A stretch of 64,000 bases of DNA, from contig NC_073744.1 of assembly GCF_029784135.1 (NCBI RefSeq), positions 82,563,935 through 82,627,934 of the forward strand, in the 5' to 3' direction. This document shows positions 11,012 to 21,439 of this stretch, one piece after another. The stretch is from Toxorhynchites rutilus septentrionalis. Taxonomy: Eukaryota > Arthropoda > Insecta > Diptera > Culicidae. Under the pieces are notes generated by a model. The model searched no databases and had not been told where the DNA came from. It worked only from the letters and a program-made list of their open reading frames with translations. The stretch's first letter is position 1. The number at the start of each line of letters is the position of its first letter. The position numbers and the translations under genes are program-made.

Positions 11012-11690
11012 ATGGCGTCACCCGAAAAGCAACTTCGCAAATTGATTTTGCTCAAGCACCTGGAAAATTTTCAACTGTCATACCGCATCTGTCTTTGAGC
11101 GCCGAACGGAAGGAGAAATTCAGTCAGAATGGATGTTCTATTAGTGATCAGGATCACAAGCGTGTCGTGGAAGCGTATAAGCGGGCTCCGGCCAGGGACG
11201 TGACCAAAAAGTTGAATCGGTCCAAGTCATTCGTTCAGAGAGAGAGAGGACGTTCAAAGTGCAGAAGGATCCAAATCGTGACAAACAGTAAAATACGGTG
11301 GGAAAGTCATGAGCCCGGAAACGGTACACCCAGATGCTGACGAAGCCTCATTGTCTCATCATGGATGATGAGATTTACTCAAGGCGAAGGCGTAGCTTCC
11401 GAGGCTACTGTTCTTCACCGCCTAGTACAAGTTTGATGTTCCGGTGGAAGTAAGAAAGCAGAAACTTTTGAAATTTTCCAAGATTTGGCAAGCAATCTGC
11501 TCATGTGGCAAACGGAGTGCGCCGTTCGAGACTACCGAGAAACGGGCAGAACTACCTCGAGGAGTGTCAACAAAAGCGTCTGCTTCGTCTGATGAAGCAA
11601 CACGAGAGACCTACGATCTTCTGGCCGGATCTAGCTTCGTGTCACTATTTAAGAGATGTCCAGGAGTGTCTGAAAGTTTTAAATGAAATG
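11012..11690 (+). pseudogene. ITmD37E-like (mariner-superfamily) transposase relic
   Basis: It would encode a cut-and-paste DDE/D transposase. Recognisable pieces across several frames are an N-terminal MASPEKQLRKLILLKHLEN, a helix-turn-helix region RVVEAYKRAPARDVTKKLN near 11160-11225, MDDEIYS near 11360 carrying the first catalytic Asp, WQAICSCGKRSAPF near 11490, and FWPDLASCHY near 11620 with the second catalytic Asp. The order and motifs match the ITmD37E/maT-like group, here from memory. At least four frame changes or stops break it, and no third acidic residue region is seen. Assignment to the exact clade is tentative; mariner superfamily is firm. Confidence 0.7.
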
Positions 11691-11760
11691 GTCAATTGGG
11701 TAATTATCTACAGCGTTTTTTTTTCGTGATGCTATTTGATGTGGGGCAACCTTTACACCT

Positions 11761-12035
11761 GGGTGCACCCGTGGCCGAGTGGTTAGCGTCTCACATTATC
11801 ATGCCGGGTGTTCGGGTTCGATTCCCGTTCTGGCCGGAGGATTTTTCGTCAAAGAAATTTCCTCCGACTTGCACTGTGGTCACGCGTATTCTAGAGCTTG
11901 CCCCTCGGAATACATTCAAGGCGTGTTATTTGGCTTAAGAAATCTCAACTAAGTATTAATGAATGACGCTAGTTAATGCATATGTTGAGACGGCAAAAGT
12001 TCCACAGGGAACGTTAACGCCATACAAGAAGAAAA
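11761..12035 (+). mobile_element. tRNA-derived SINE with 13-bp target duplication
   Basis: The 5' part is tRNA-like: A-box GTGGCCGAGTGGTTAGCGTC and B-box GGTTCGATTCC, about the right distance apart. The 3' part contains GAGACGGCAAAAGTTCC and a GCCATACAAGAAGAA tail. AACCTTTACACCT repeats exactly at 11748-11760 and 12036-12048. The acceptor-stem pairing and tail show it is a SINE rather than a tRNA gene. The body resembles mosquito SINE families (recognition from memory). It split unrecognised sequence downstream of the ITmD37E relic. Confidence 0.85.
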
Positions 12036-12048
12036 AACCTTTACACCT

Positions 12049-12462
12049 ATTTCAACCAACCATATTCCAACCAAACATGACAGTTGAAATTTTCTGGAAA
12101 ACTCTGAAGGAAAATGGGAAAATTCGGAAAATTGAATTACCATATATTCTACAACTACACCGTGAGAGGATTTGTTAGTCCATTTGATAGTGGAAATGGG
12201 TTTTCAGGTGAAAAAGGATCACCAAATGTGATGGTAAGCGCAAAACTCGAGGAAGAAATTGTCCGATTTGATATGTATTATTTTTATTATATTTTCTGGG
12301 TCAAACATGTGTTCCATGTAACAGAGAAACATGTAATTTGCAAGAGATTGAAAAATATTGAACGAGAATTGTGTCTGAAAATAATTTGATATTATAATGA
12401 CGGGTTTCGATAGAAGTACTTGGAAATTAATACTAAAAGGAAATTGTAAAAAATCAATTAGA
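12049..12462. other. AT-rich spacer
   Basis: No recognised gene. A frame at 12063-12176 reads through Lys/Ile-rich sequence without motifs. It may be the remainder of the element interrupted by the SINE. Confidence 0.3.
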
Positions 12463-13490
12463 AGATCAATTGGTCCGGGTTCTGCCAAAGCGAACCAAGC
12501 GCCCATTTTTTCAAAATTGAGATATGTACACCACTGGATGCAGAAAAAATAATCTATCGACTTTAAATGACCGTGTCGTTCGGACAGTTGACAACAGCTA
12601 CAAAACAGAAATTCTGTGTAGCAGACTGTGAAAAAAACGAAATTGAATTCAACCAGAGTGAACTATTAAACCAACATCATGGCATCGGTAATAGTGATCG
12701 ATTTCTTCAAAAGACAGTTTTTCCTATTTATCCGAATCTTTATCAAATTTTTCTGTTTCTGACAGCTCTTGGGAACAGCTGTCGTCGGGATCTGGTAAGT
12801 AAGATAATCTGAGGGCTGCCCTGAAGTGTAAAATCGTGTTAAGAGGGCTGATCTGCATTTTTCAAATTTGCGTTCAGCCATAATGAACCAATAATACATT
12901 TCCAAATTCATTTATTTTCATTTATTAGGATATTATTTTATCAAAAATAGCAAAAGTGAGTCAATAGATGTACACTTTATCAAATTACTCAAGAGCCGTT
13001 ACAAAATACTAATGTGTTATAATATTATATTAATAGGTAGCATGTAGTTGGTTCGCTCTGGCTGCAACGATAAAGAAGTTTTGCGTGTTCAGCAGCTAAA
13101 AATTTTGTTTTTCACTTTATTAAAGATTCTGAATATCCGAAATTAACAAAAATGTGGATTGACAGCATTAACGGGAGGATGTTATTGAGAAAGACTTGGT
13201 TATGGAGAATAAGAATTTAAGAGACAATAATATTCTAGGTGACATTTTTTAACTTGGTTCACTCTGGCTGTACATTTTTTTAAATTTTCTCCGGTCATAA
13301 CATTTTAGAACAAGAATGAAATAAAACAATTGAACAAAGATTGAATATAAATGCAGGCAAATCATACATCAACATACGAGAGGTGGTAGTTGCGGCTGAG
13401 AAAATTCAAGCCAATTACTTCTATTGTTGTCCAAAAATTGTTTATAACAAAATGTCTGTGAAATTTTAAACAGTTTTACGAAAAAGCATC

Positions 13491-14929
13491 GTGGGGAACA
13501 CAAACAGCATTTATTCCCAAATCAACTCGTGTTTCAATAGTTCCACGGAGGATCGTTTCCTATCCAGATCAGTGGGAGAAGTTATCTCATCTTGTAAGCA
13601 AAACGAGAAAAACTTTTTTGTCAATAAAATAATAAGCAACGATTTTTTCTCAACTGAAGCGTTGCAAAAGTTATTTATATTTCTTTATTTCGACAAACTA
13701 GAGTAGACAACAATTACATACATTACATTACAATTTTAATATATATTTAATGAATAATTTATAGCTATATTTATGAAAATCTATTATAAGAGGTATAATG
13801 TATTTCGTATTAATAATGAATTACGAAATGCAACGTAGCAAACATATATGACAAAACTGTAATTCACGAATACAATGATCTTTCAGTCAATGACTTTTTT
13901 AATAATTTCTTCGTCATTGTCACATCAATTAAATTACTGTACTTATTGTACGTTCTCATCATTCATATAAAGTTGTGGACCATTGCATATAAAGTTCGAA
14001 ATGATGTTGGTTTGAACAAATTCCGTGCTCGCAAGGCTCGTGTTGGTGCATAAAAATTTAGATTTTCAAGTAAGTTTTCAGAACTAATCCTGTGTGAAAC
14101 TAAGTCAATTAAACATGAAATTGTGGCATTTTCTCTGCGTTTCTCAAGTGTTTCAATATTTATTAACATACAACGGGCTTCATATGGAGGAAGGGGATAT
14201 GTCGTTCAGCCTAGCTTTCTCAGGGCAAATAATAAAAATTGTTTTTGTTCTGATTCTATTCGATTGGTGTGCAGTTCTTGATAGGGTGCCCATACAACAT
14301 TGCAATGTTCTAAAATAGATCTCTAAAGCTAACAAACTGGGTTCTATTGGTGAGGTAAGATTCTACCCACTTCAATAGAGTTCCAGTTACTCCCATACGT
14401 TGGAGCTTGAAAATAAGCATTGGAATATCTACTCTGTCGAAAGTCTTGCTGAAGTCTGTATAAAGAGTCTCGACAACGTTGCCTCTATCCATTACCGCGA
14501 GAGAATAGGATACAAATTCTAACATATTTGTGGCAGTGGATCTTCCTTTAAAAAACCATGTTGACCATTTATCAATACAAAAAAGGATAGGAACAAAGAC
14601 AATGTGAACTGTCTAAGTATGAAAGTAATTTTTGTGGTAAAATCGAAACCCGGAATATATATGTTAAAGTATAGTCACGGCCCAAATGATCCATTCTTTG
14701 AGTTAGACCTGAGGAAGAGATTAGGAGGCCCTTCAACTGTTTTAGTCAAGCCATAATGTAACTTTTACATCTAAATGGTCACAGTATTTTCCGTGCGAAG
14801 TACAACGACATCCAACATCTGATGAAATATGTACCTCCTGTAAACCATGAATTCTTCATGAAGGTGGTTGCCGATTATCAAAACAATGTTGATATTGATT
14901 ACGACCTGATCAGCGACGAAGAATCTTAA
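13491..14929 (+). pseudogene. DDE-like (DUF7869-like) transposase relic, copy 1
   Basis: Two pieces of one protein are separated by a LINE fragment. The left piece (about 13491-13685) has SSCKQNEKNFFVNK and NDFFSTEALQK. The right piece (14582-14929) has NCLSMKVI, KSKPGIYMLKYSHGP, ELDLRKRLGGP and LMKYVPPVNHEFF, ending at TAA 14927-14929. Both match copy 2 in order (SCKQNKKRF, FFSTKAF, NWLSMK, DVRKRLGGP, LLKYVPPVH). Frameshifts and stops are present, for example TAA after LVKP near 14753. Copy 1 has no intron at the LSMK/VI junction where copy 2 has one. The role as transposase is inferred from family resemblance and repeat context. Confidence 0.65.
13686..14575 (-). mobile_element. Truncated non-LTR retrotransposon inserted in the transposase relic
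   Basis: On the minus strand the order is an RT piece at 14570-14310 (FKGRSTATNM, YTDFSKTFDRVD, WVESYLTNRTQFV), then C-terminal ORF2 sequence at 14305-13900 (SILEHCNVVWAPYQE, RIESEQKQFLL, YEARCMLINIETLEKRRE, RTYNKYSNLID). The catalytic YADD region is missing between them, so it has both a 5' truncation and an internal deletion. The motifs fit Jockey/CR1-like ORF2. Left and right boundaries are approximate, set by where the host transposase stops and resumes. Confidence 0.7.
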
Positions 14930-15285
14930 GTTTTTCTAAATAATTTTAATAGTATCATTTAAGTAATAATTCAGACTAAAAATACATCCAACCACACTGA
15001 ACTGAAACCCATATTCTTTAACTTTTATTCTGCCAAAGTGAAATGAGTGCATGCGTACCAACACTGAAAGTAATTTTTTTCAATAATTATACGTTATTTT
15101 ACAGACATTCATAGTCTCAGTGCTTTGGAGACACCCAACTTGTAACACTTGGGCGATGAAATAATAGATTTGATCAACTACGGTCAAGTAGAGGGAGCCC
15201 AAACTTCAAATTGAAATATCTCAAAATAATGATTTTGGCGCTTGGTTCGTTCTGGCAGAACCCCGACCAATTGGACCTATGATCG

Positions 15286-15366
15286 TAAGTAAGAAAACGT
15301 TATTGTTTGAAGGTATTGATAACAAAAAATCTATTTTGGGCGGGCAAAGTTTGCCGGTTCAGCTAG
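15286..15366 (+). mobile_element. Possible Helitron 3' terminus
   Basis: GGGCAAAGTTTGCC can form a short hairpin at about 15343-15354 and is followed 8 nt later by CTAG and a host T at 15367. A 3' hairpin then CTRR before T is the Helitron hallmark. No Rep/helicase gene or 5' TC end was found, so the extent is unknown. Confidence 0.35.
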
Positions 15367-16210
15367 TATTAAATATAATTTCAAGATAAATTCTTGAGAA
15401 CAAATGATACAACCGGTTATTTTGACCGGTCTGTAGTTATAGTGTTAAATACTTTCCTCAATTGCTACATCGAAAACATAACCCGAACGTTTCCTGTAGG
15501 CAAATATGATAAGAAAGGAATCAATACAATCCATTACAGCGCTGGAAAGAGTCAAATTTGTTCCTTCCTTCCACTTGACGGAATTCAGTGTGCTTCAGCA
15601 GGAAATCTGATACCAATAACCGACTTCAAATATGACAGTGATGAGGGTGAACCACCTAAAGTAATCGAAAATAACTTTCGCTTCTTGTGAACGTATAGTC
15701 AAATGTGTTGATGGAGGGTAAATGTGCTTTAAGCGCATATTAATGCTTGAATTTGCTTCCCATTTTCGTCGGACTCATATAATTATTTTTATTCGCATCT
15801 ATCATGGAAGGAACGCCATTGCGACTTTGACAAACATCTCACATTTCTTGAATTACCGACGCTGGCAAATATTTGGAGACCAACAAGGCTGCAATCAGCA
15901 GTTAAACATCGTTTTGCATTTTTCTTCGGAAAGGAATCAAATATGTTGCTTGCATAACTCATTCTCAATGCAGCGACATCGATATCGCCGGCCCCACGCT
16001 GATATACAGAAGAAATTGGTTTTTCGTTGGCTCTGATCGTTCTCCCCATAGTCAGGATAGCAGGAGAAGCTGCAAAGCTCCGTATCTTTTGCATCGCACT
16101 CGCAGATGATGCATACATACCCATTTAATACCATTACTTTGAACAAGAAGGAACATAGTTTGGTTGGCATGTAGAAGATGAATTTCTGGTTGTCATATGT
16201 TGGATGGCAT
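15367..16210. other. Unrecognised region with a 98-codon open frame
   Basis: The frame at 15394-15690 (+) contains YSAGKSQICSFLPLDGIQC and DFKYDSDEGEPP. It starts without an ATG and has no recognised domain. Overlapping frames on the minus strand at 15789-16170, one Cys-rich, mutually exclude one another and show no known motif. It could be an exon of an unknown mobile element. I assign no function. Confidence 0.25.
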
Positions 16211-16224
16211 AAAGGAAACTTGAT

Positions 16225-17004
16225 TTTTTTTTATATAAATCGTTTATTTTTACAGGCTCAGTTACATTAGTTTAAAGGAGCCGAATTCTTAAATATATGT
16301 TTTAAAACTATACATAAATAATTTTCCTAACACTATGGTTAGTAAGGTGGAAAACCGATTACTCGCGGTTTACTCGAGTTTAGAGGGTGACATATTCTTT
16401 CAGGAAAGGGATGGGATATAAGGGAATTGTTACAATGTTGATGATCACACTCGATTCTTAAATCTATTCGTATATCTATTGTATATTTACATTTCAACTT
16501 ATTTTGCTGTTTATACCAAGGGGGCCAATCGCTCGCAATGGATGAAAAGGAGGGTATAAGGACATAGGTACAATCACACACGAAGATCGATAGCTTTAAG
16601 GAAAACATATATTTGGGTCATGTAATCAAGGTCTAACCGAGCCAACACATCTCTTACCGGCACATTGGGCTGTCTTCCTCGGGCCCGAAGGGAGTTTTCT
16701 AAATTCGATCTGGCGACAAGATACACATCGCACGACCAAACAACATGCTCGATGTCGTGATAACCTTGACCACAGACGCAGAGATTGTTGCTGGCAAGAT
16801 TGAAACGAAAGAGAAGCGCATCTAACGAACAGTGATTGGACATGAGTCGGGAGAAGGTGCGAATAAAGTCCCGACTCAAGTGCAGACTTTTGAACCACGG
16901 TTTGAAGCTAACCTTAGGGATAATCGAGTGAAACCACCGGTCCAATTCATCTTCGTTCTATTTGCGTTGCCAGTTAGCGATGGTATTTTTACGGACTAAA
17001 GATA
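16225..17004 (-). mobile_element. 5'-truncated I-group LINE with 14-bp target duplication
   Basis: AAAGGAAACTTGAT is duplicated exactly at 16211-16224 and 17005-17018. On the minus strand the insertion begins within ORF2 (16999) and ends in a poly(A), seen as a T run at 16223-16230. This is a textbook target-primed insertion. It is a different copy and probably a different subfamily from the LINE at 5650-10841. Confidence 0.85.
16574..16990 (-). pseudogene. I-group ORF2 C-terminal fragment
   Basis: Reading from NTIANWQRK through a TAG (tryptophan position in the relative) to DRWFHSIIPKV, SRLMSNHCSLDALL and the Cys/His finger CVCGQGYHDIEHVVWSC, it closely parallels the tail of the LINE ORF2 at 9935-10320. 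No catalytic domain is present. A stop follows FLKAIDLRV. Confidence 0.8.
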
Positions 17005-17018
17005 AAAGGAAACTTGAT

Positions 17019-18847
17019 GAATATCAAGGAATGTCAATAAATTAATATTTCTTATTTTTGCTGCGAACGATACAGAGTTGAAATCGATTCAATGCATCGA
17101 AGACTTGTTGAAGTTGCTGGTGCTACTTAGAATGTAAAGGGTTGACAGACTTTCACTAATGTACCCAAACGCTAGAAAAGTGGAGTAAAACTCACAGCTT
17201 TTTTGTTATTCTCTTGTTTTATAGTATTTTGAGACTTCTCGTTCACGGATTCAAGCCTCCTGCATGATTGCCAAACAACAAATGGTGAAAAATCCACTCT
17301 TCGAATCTCATGACGCGTCTATTATGTCGGCGAAAGGATTTCAGCTAACAAATGGTCTCAACTAGACTGGTGATAGAGCAGAAAAATTTACACTCCAATG
17401 GAAGTCAGTATCAACTTGACTGGAAGGAAAAATCCCTTCTTGGGCAAACCCAAAGGAACGATGTGTGATATCGTCTCGTTTTCCCGTTCGAATGTTCTCG
17501 TCCCTTCGAACGGAATACAGATTACACGACGAAGAAACCTTCCATTGTATTTGGTATCGGTGTTCTTGATAGGAAAATCCTTCGCTCGGAAGGCAATTCT
17601 GCGAGAAAAATTGATGACACCATATTATCGGGATGGTTGCGCGTGAAACGTGGCTATCGTTTCCTCCTCTCCATCGAGTCAATCGTTTATAATGTGCTGA
17701 TTGAGTGTGCATCGTTGATATCTCGACAGCAATTATTGTGGGATTCACCCGTTGAATCGCACTCAGTTGACAGCTACAGCTTAATTTACAGCATGAGATC
17801 GTGTTGGAATATATTCAAAAGTAACAACCATTACTAGAAGCTTGATAATGGATTTGCGGTTTTAATTAAGTTTAGCCTTTGCATATAATGGAAAAAAACG
17901 TCGTATGCTTTCATTGGATATTTGTGTTATGTAAACAGTTGTCCCAAAGAAGTTTCACAATTCTGGGATTCATAAATATACGCCGGATTATTATAAAATA
18001 TTATTTTCCACGAACTTTCCTGACGTTTCTGTCGGAAAACTCAGTTTTAGTTAAAATATGCAAATGCAATTTTCCCTCTATTAGCTATGACGATACTAAA
18101 ACACGTGGAGGGCGCACACGATGTTTGCTTGAAATTCACAAAAGCTGTGCAATGGTTTGCAAAAAAAAGAGTTGTTTTTCTATGCGTTTTCCTTCTTCTC
18201 TTTCGTTTATATATGCAAATCAAGTCACTTCCACTTCAAGCAGAATTTTGCATCTATTAAAAGCTTTTCGTTTATGCAGGAGCTGCCATTTTAAGCTGCT
18301 TGCATCAGATTGACTTTCCAATGCAAGTACCTGCCGACAGGAGAGGGCGCTACAGTAACATACAGCTGCCCCCGAACTTCAGACCCGCTGATGCGCAGCA
18401 CAAGCACTCGAGGATGCACTTTCCCAAAAGCGAAAATAAAAACAGGATTAATGTAAGTGAAGTTTTCTTCTTTGCTGGCTGAGGCACATCCTGTATTTCA
18501 GCGAGGTGACATTTGCTTGGAATTGCAATCATTGAATTTGAATCTAGTACGACCACTTTTGTGCAAACTTCCGTTTGTCCTTCTAATAGGTACAGCATCA
18601 TGTGCTCTACTATTGCATAAATAATTTCCCCAGCCATTATAACGAGAACTTACACTGCACTGAATGGGAAGTTTACTATCAATAACCTTAATTTTAAATA
18701 TCATTGGAATGATAGATCACAGCAAATCCCAAAAAAAAATATGAATTATTTACTTTGATTTCCATATGATGGAAGCATCCAAGTCATGTTCCACAATCGT
18801 ATCATCAAACATAATAGGAGTAACGGTAAGTTTCTTGGTTTATTTTT
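17019..18847. other. Unassigned sequence with exon-like stretches
   Basis: No gene recognised. 18280-18452 is open in one frame between an AG (TTTATGCAG) and a GTAAGT, so it could be an internal exon, but its translation has no known motif. 17362-17748 has open frames on both strands, again without motifs. Poly-A/T tracts and short duplications are common. This may include unique host DNA. Confidence 0.25.
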
Positions 18848-19513
18848 GACGTAGGACTACGTCTTACATTAAGGGTACCAAATCAGAAAACAGGTCACGT
18901 TTTTATGAAATAAAGTTAACGTTAATAGCTGTTTCGGCTGCGAATGGATTTTAACGATTTGCATACCAATCGAATCGGAAATTTTCTGAGATTTGTTTGA
19001 TATGCTATACATTTCAATCCATTCCCCATACATTTTTTTTCTGTCCATTTGTGTGTTTTCCCGAACAGAGCTGTCAATAACGGGCAACTTATGCAGCCGC
19101 TAGAATAGAAACAACGGAGGGGGTTAGCGAAAAGAGGATATTTTCGAAGTAAACTACGCGATGTTTCATTTTTCTCGCTGCAACTGTGTGCATTTGTAAG
19201 ACGCGTGTTTGAGGTTTGTTGAATTGCGATGCACGGAAAATGCATCTCGTTAAATACTCAGTGCAATGCGTGCATTAATATAGAGAAACAAATTGCAACA
19301 TATAACTAGTTGGTGTATTGTTCTCGCAGAGTCAAGCAAGAATTGTTGCTTCTCGGAATGATTCTACAAAACCACGCAAGACATTAAACCTTTTCAGGGT
19401 CCCCGGAACTTTTTACTAAAGAGTTATTTATGAAATTTCGACGTATTCGCAAATAATATCCAAAATGATAAACCAACAAATTTAAAAAAAAAAGGATTGC
19501 ATAGTCCTACGTC
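18848..19513. mobile_element. Dispersed TIR repeat, ~666 bp
   Basis: The left end TGACGTAGGACTACGTC and the right end ATAGTCCTACGTC are inverted. A fragment of its left end recurs at 3328-3379 (both share AAATCAGAAAACAGGTCAC). Open frames on the minus strand within it carry no motif. Non-autonomous; superfamily not assigned. Confidence 0.6.
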
Positions 19514-19534
19514 CTAAGCGGAATATTCGAATAT

Positions 19535-20095
19535 TCCGCACGGCCGTCGATGTTGAGGCATTGCCGGGGTTTTCATATTTTGCCCGACGTTTTTTGTTAC
19601 GACGGATTGTCGTAATGAACCCACTTTTCATCGCCAGTAACGATTCGATGCAAAAAAACCTTTCTTTTATGCCGTTGGAGCAGTTGTTCGCGCGTGAAAA
19701 AACAGCGTTCCATGTCTCGTGGCTTCAATTCATACGGCACCCAATGTCTATCTTTCGGGTCATTTCCATTGCATTTAAACGATTGGATATGGTTTGCTGA
19801 GCTACTCCAAGTGTATCTGCAAGTTCTTGTTACGTTTGTGACGGATCTTGATCGAGTAAAGCCTCCAATTCTTCATCTTCAAACTTTTTTGGCGGTCCGG
19901 AGCGTTCTTCGTCTTCCAAGTCATACTTACCACTTTTAAACCGTGCAAACCACGCCTGACAAATTCGCTCAGTTGGAGCATGGTCACCATAAACTTCCAC
20001 CAAAATGCGATGACTTTCTGCAGCTTTTTTCTTCATATTGAAGTAATGAAGTAACAATTCCCACAAAAAACACTCTCGTTGGTACGAAATTTTTA
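19535..20095 (-). pseudogene. mariner transposase relic
   Basis: The N-terminal half of a mariner transposase: LLLHYFNMKKKAAESHRILV, DHAPTERICQAWFARFKSG, DLEDEERSGPPKKFEDEELE and LLDQDPSQT, then frameshifted remnants of the helix-turn-helix and an AMKSGFITTI-like echo of the first catalytic region, ending GNASTSTAVRNI. It stops abruptly at about 19535. At least three frameshifts. It lies within a Tc1-like relic on the same strand. Confidence 0.8.
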
Positions 20096-20214
20096 CAAAT
20101 TCGAATTGGCAAAAACTATGTTGTTTACGCTTCAACTTTTTGGCATATACTGAAGAAGACGCGCAATGACAGTAGCTTTTCAACGAATGTCTGGAAATTT
20201 GATTCACTGGAATA

Positions 20215-20881
20215 ATAATCAAGTTACGCCATCTGTTTTCAACTGGATTCAAGTCTGGAAAGCGAGCCGGCCAGTCAAAAAAAAATAGTTTTTGATCCTT
20301 AATCCATTGCTTAGTTTCCATGCTGGTATGAATAGTAGCATTGTTTTGCTGGAATGTGAATTTTTTGTGACGATATTCACGTAAAAACGGTAGGAGAGAG
20401 TAAAATGTATGTAATCCTTGAATGATGTGAAAGCTATCTTGAGTTTTCCGGTGGTACAGAATCCCGTCCTAACCATGCACGAGCATCTATAACAATTCCT
20501 GATTGAAAAATACTGCTCCTCTTTCCGTTAATCACGCCAGTACTCGTTGGAACCATCAGTGCCATCCAAATCGAACTTGTTTTCATCACTGAAGATAACC
20601 TATACATTGAAGAACTTTTCGTTCTGGTATATAGCAAAATATATCCTTTTGAAAACATTCTTTGTCATAACATATCATGTCCCACTGTCGGTTCATGTAA
20701 ATTTCGGAGAAACTCAGGTCAGAGAACTTCGATGTACGTGGAGCTCTCTCCTTCTTACCGTATCCTTGAGAATTCGCCAAATAATTGAGCACTATTTGAA
20801 GGGATCTGATACCAACATTTTATTGTGGAATGCATCGATTTGTCTTTCTTCTCTTTCCGTGAGCACTATTCCTTTCGGCAT
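20215..20881 (-). pseudogene. Tc1-like transposase relic
   Basis: It starts at ATG 20881 (MPKGIVLTEREERQIDAFHN), continues with GYGKKERAPRTSKFSD, then FSDENKFDLDGTDGSNEYW (first catalytic Asp), TGFCTTGKLKIAFTSF and DWPARFPDLNPVENRW (the region of the last two acidic residues). Frameshifts and stops separate the pieces, and sequence after ENRW is interrupted at about 20215 by the mariner relic. Tc1 family is well supported by motif order. Confidence 0.8.
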
Positions 20882-21326
20882 TTTCCAGATTTATTGATCA
20901 ATACAACTAAAACAACGGAAAATGTAACTGGTGTTATACAAACTTGACACTTAAAGAATACAAAAACATCCGTTTACGCTCAGCGCTTGCACATACTCAT
21001 ATGAAAATCATGCAGTGTATGGTACATACACACTAGAATATAAATTGAAGCATTGTTTGTTAACAACGTTGGTGGCACGTGCAGTACCACTGTTGGACCG
21101 TCCAGAGCTAATTAGACAGGTAAATCCATTCACGAATCGCTGCCCGTAGAAGCCCCGCCCCGTTGTACAGCCCGGTGAGCTACCCTAACACCTAAAATCC
21201 ACGTACGAATTATGATAAGGTGCGGCACTAATTTTCTTCATAAGCTCTGAGCTCCGTTACAAGCACTAATTACCGTAATATACTCTGAGGGAACATAAGC
21301 AAAAATTGCACTGGTCATTTTTTACG
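20882..21326. other. Unassigned spacer
   Basis: It includes a GC-richer stretch (21140-21190, CCCCGCCCCGTTGTACAGCC) unlike its AT-rich surroundings. No reading frame or RNA gene recognised. Confidence 0.25.
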
Positions 21327-21430
21327 CGGGCACCGCGTTAATAGGAAAATCCGCGTAGCAAAAAACCGCGTTAATTGGAAAATCCGCGTAGAAAAAAACC
21401 GCGTAAAAAACATCGTAAAAAAACCGCGGA
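21327..21430. repeat. Short tandem repeat of CCGCGTTAATNGGAAAATCC
   Basis: Roughly 33-bp units built from CCGCGTTAAT, GGAAAATCCGCGTAG and an A run repeat about three times and decay rightward. Confidence 0.7.
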
Positions 21431-21439
21431 AAAAAAACC

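Larger units (their letters stand above)
12463..15285. mobile_element. Relic DNA transposon, copy 1, with inverted ends
   Basis: 12463-12525 and 15216-15285 are inverted repeats sharing GGCGCTTGGTTCG, TTCTGGCAGAACC-like and GACCAATTG blocks. Between them lie a degraded transposase (13491-14929) and internal TTGGTTCGCTCTGGCTG-like boxes at 13044 (+), 13254 (+) and, inverted, 15038. The same box sits at both flanks of the related transposase relic at 29.9-35.2 kb. The true ends are uncertain because the boxes also occur subterminally. Weak THAP-like residues (FHFIKDSEYPKLTKMWID) occur near 13115-13170. Confidence 0.5.

Noticed and set aside
11764..11840. Possible functional tRNA gene
   Set aside because: It is fused to a SINE body with a 13-bp target duplication, and the cloverleaf stems are imperfect.
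15937..16170. Cys-rich minus-strand frame resembling a small secreted peptide
   Set aside because: No signal peptide, irregular cysteine spacing, and it overlaps another open frame of equal quality.
18300..18460. Sushi/CCP-like string (ATVTYSCP) in one frame
   Set aside because: Only a short match in a frame that ends soon after; the alternative frame is equally open.
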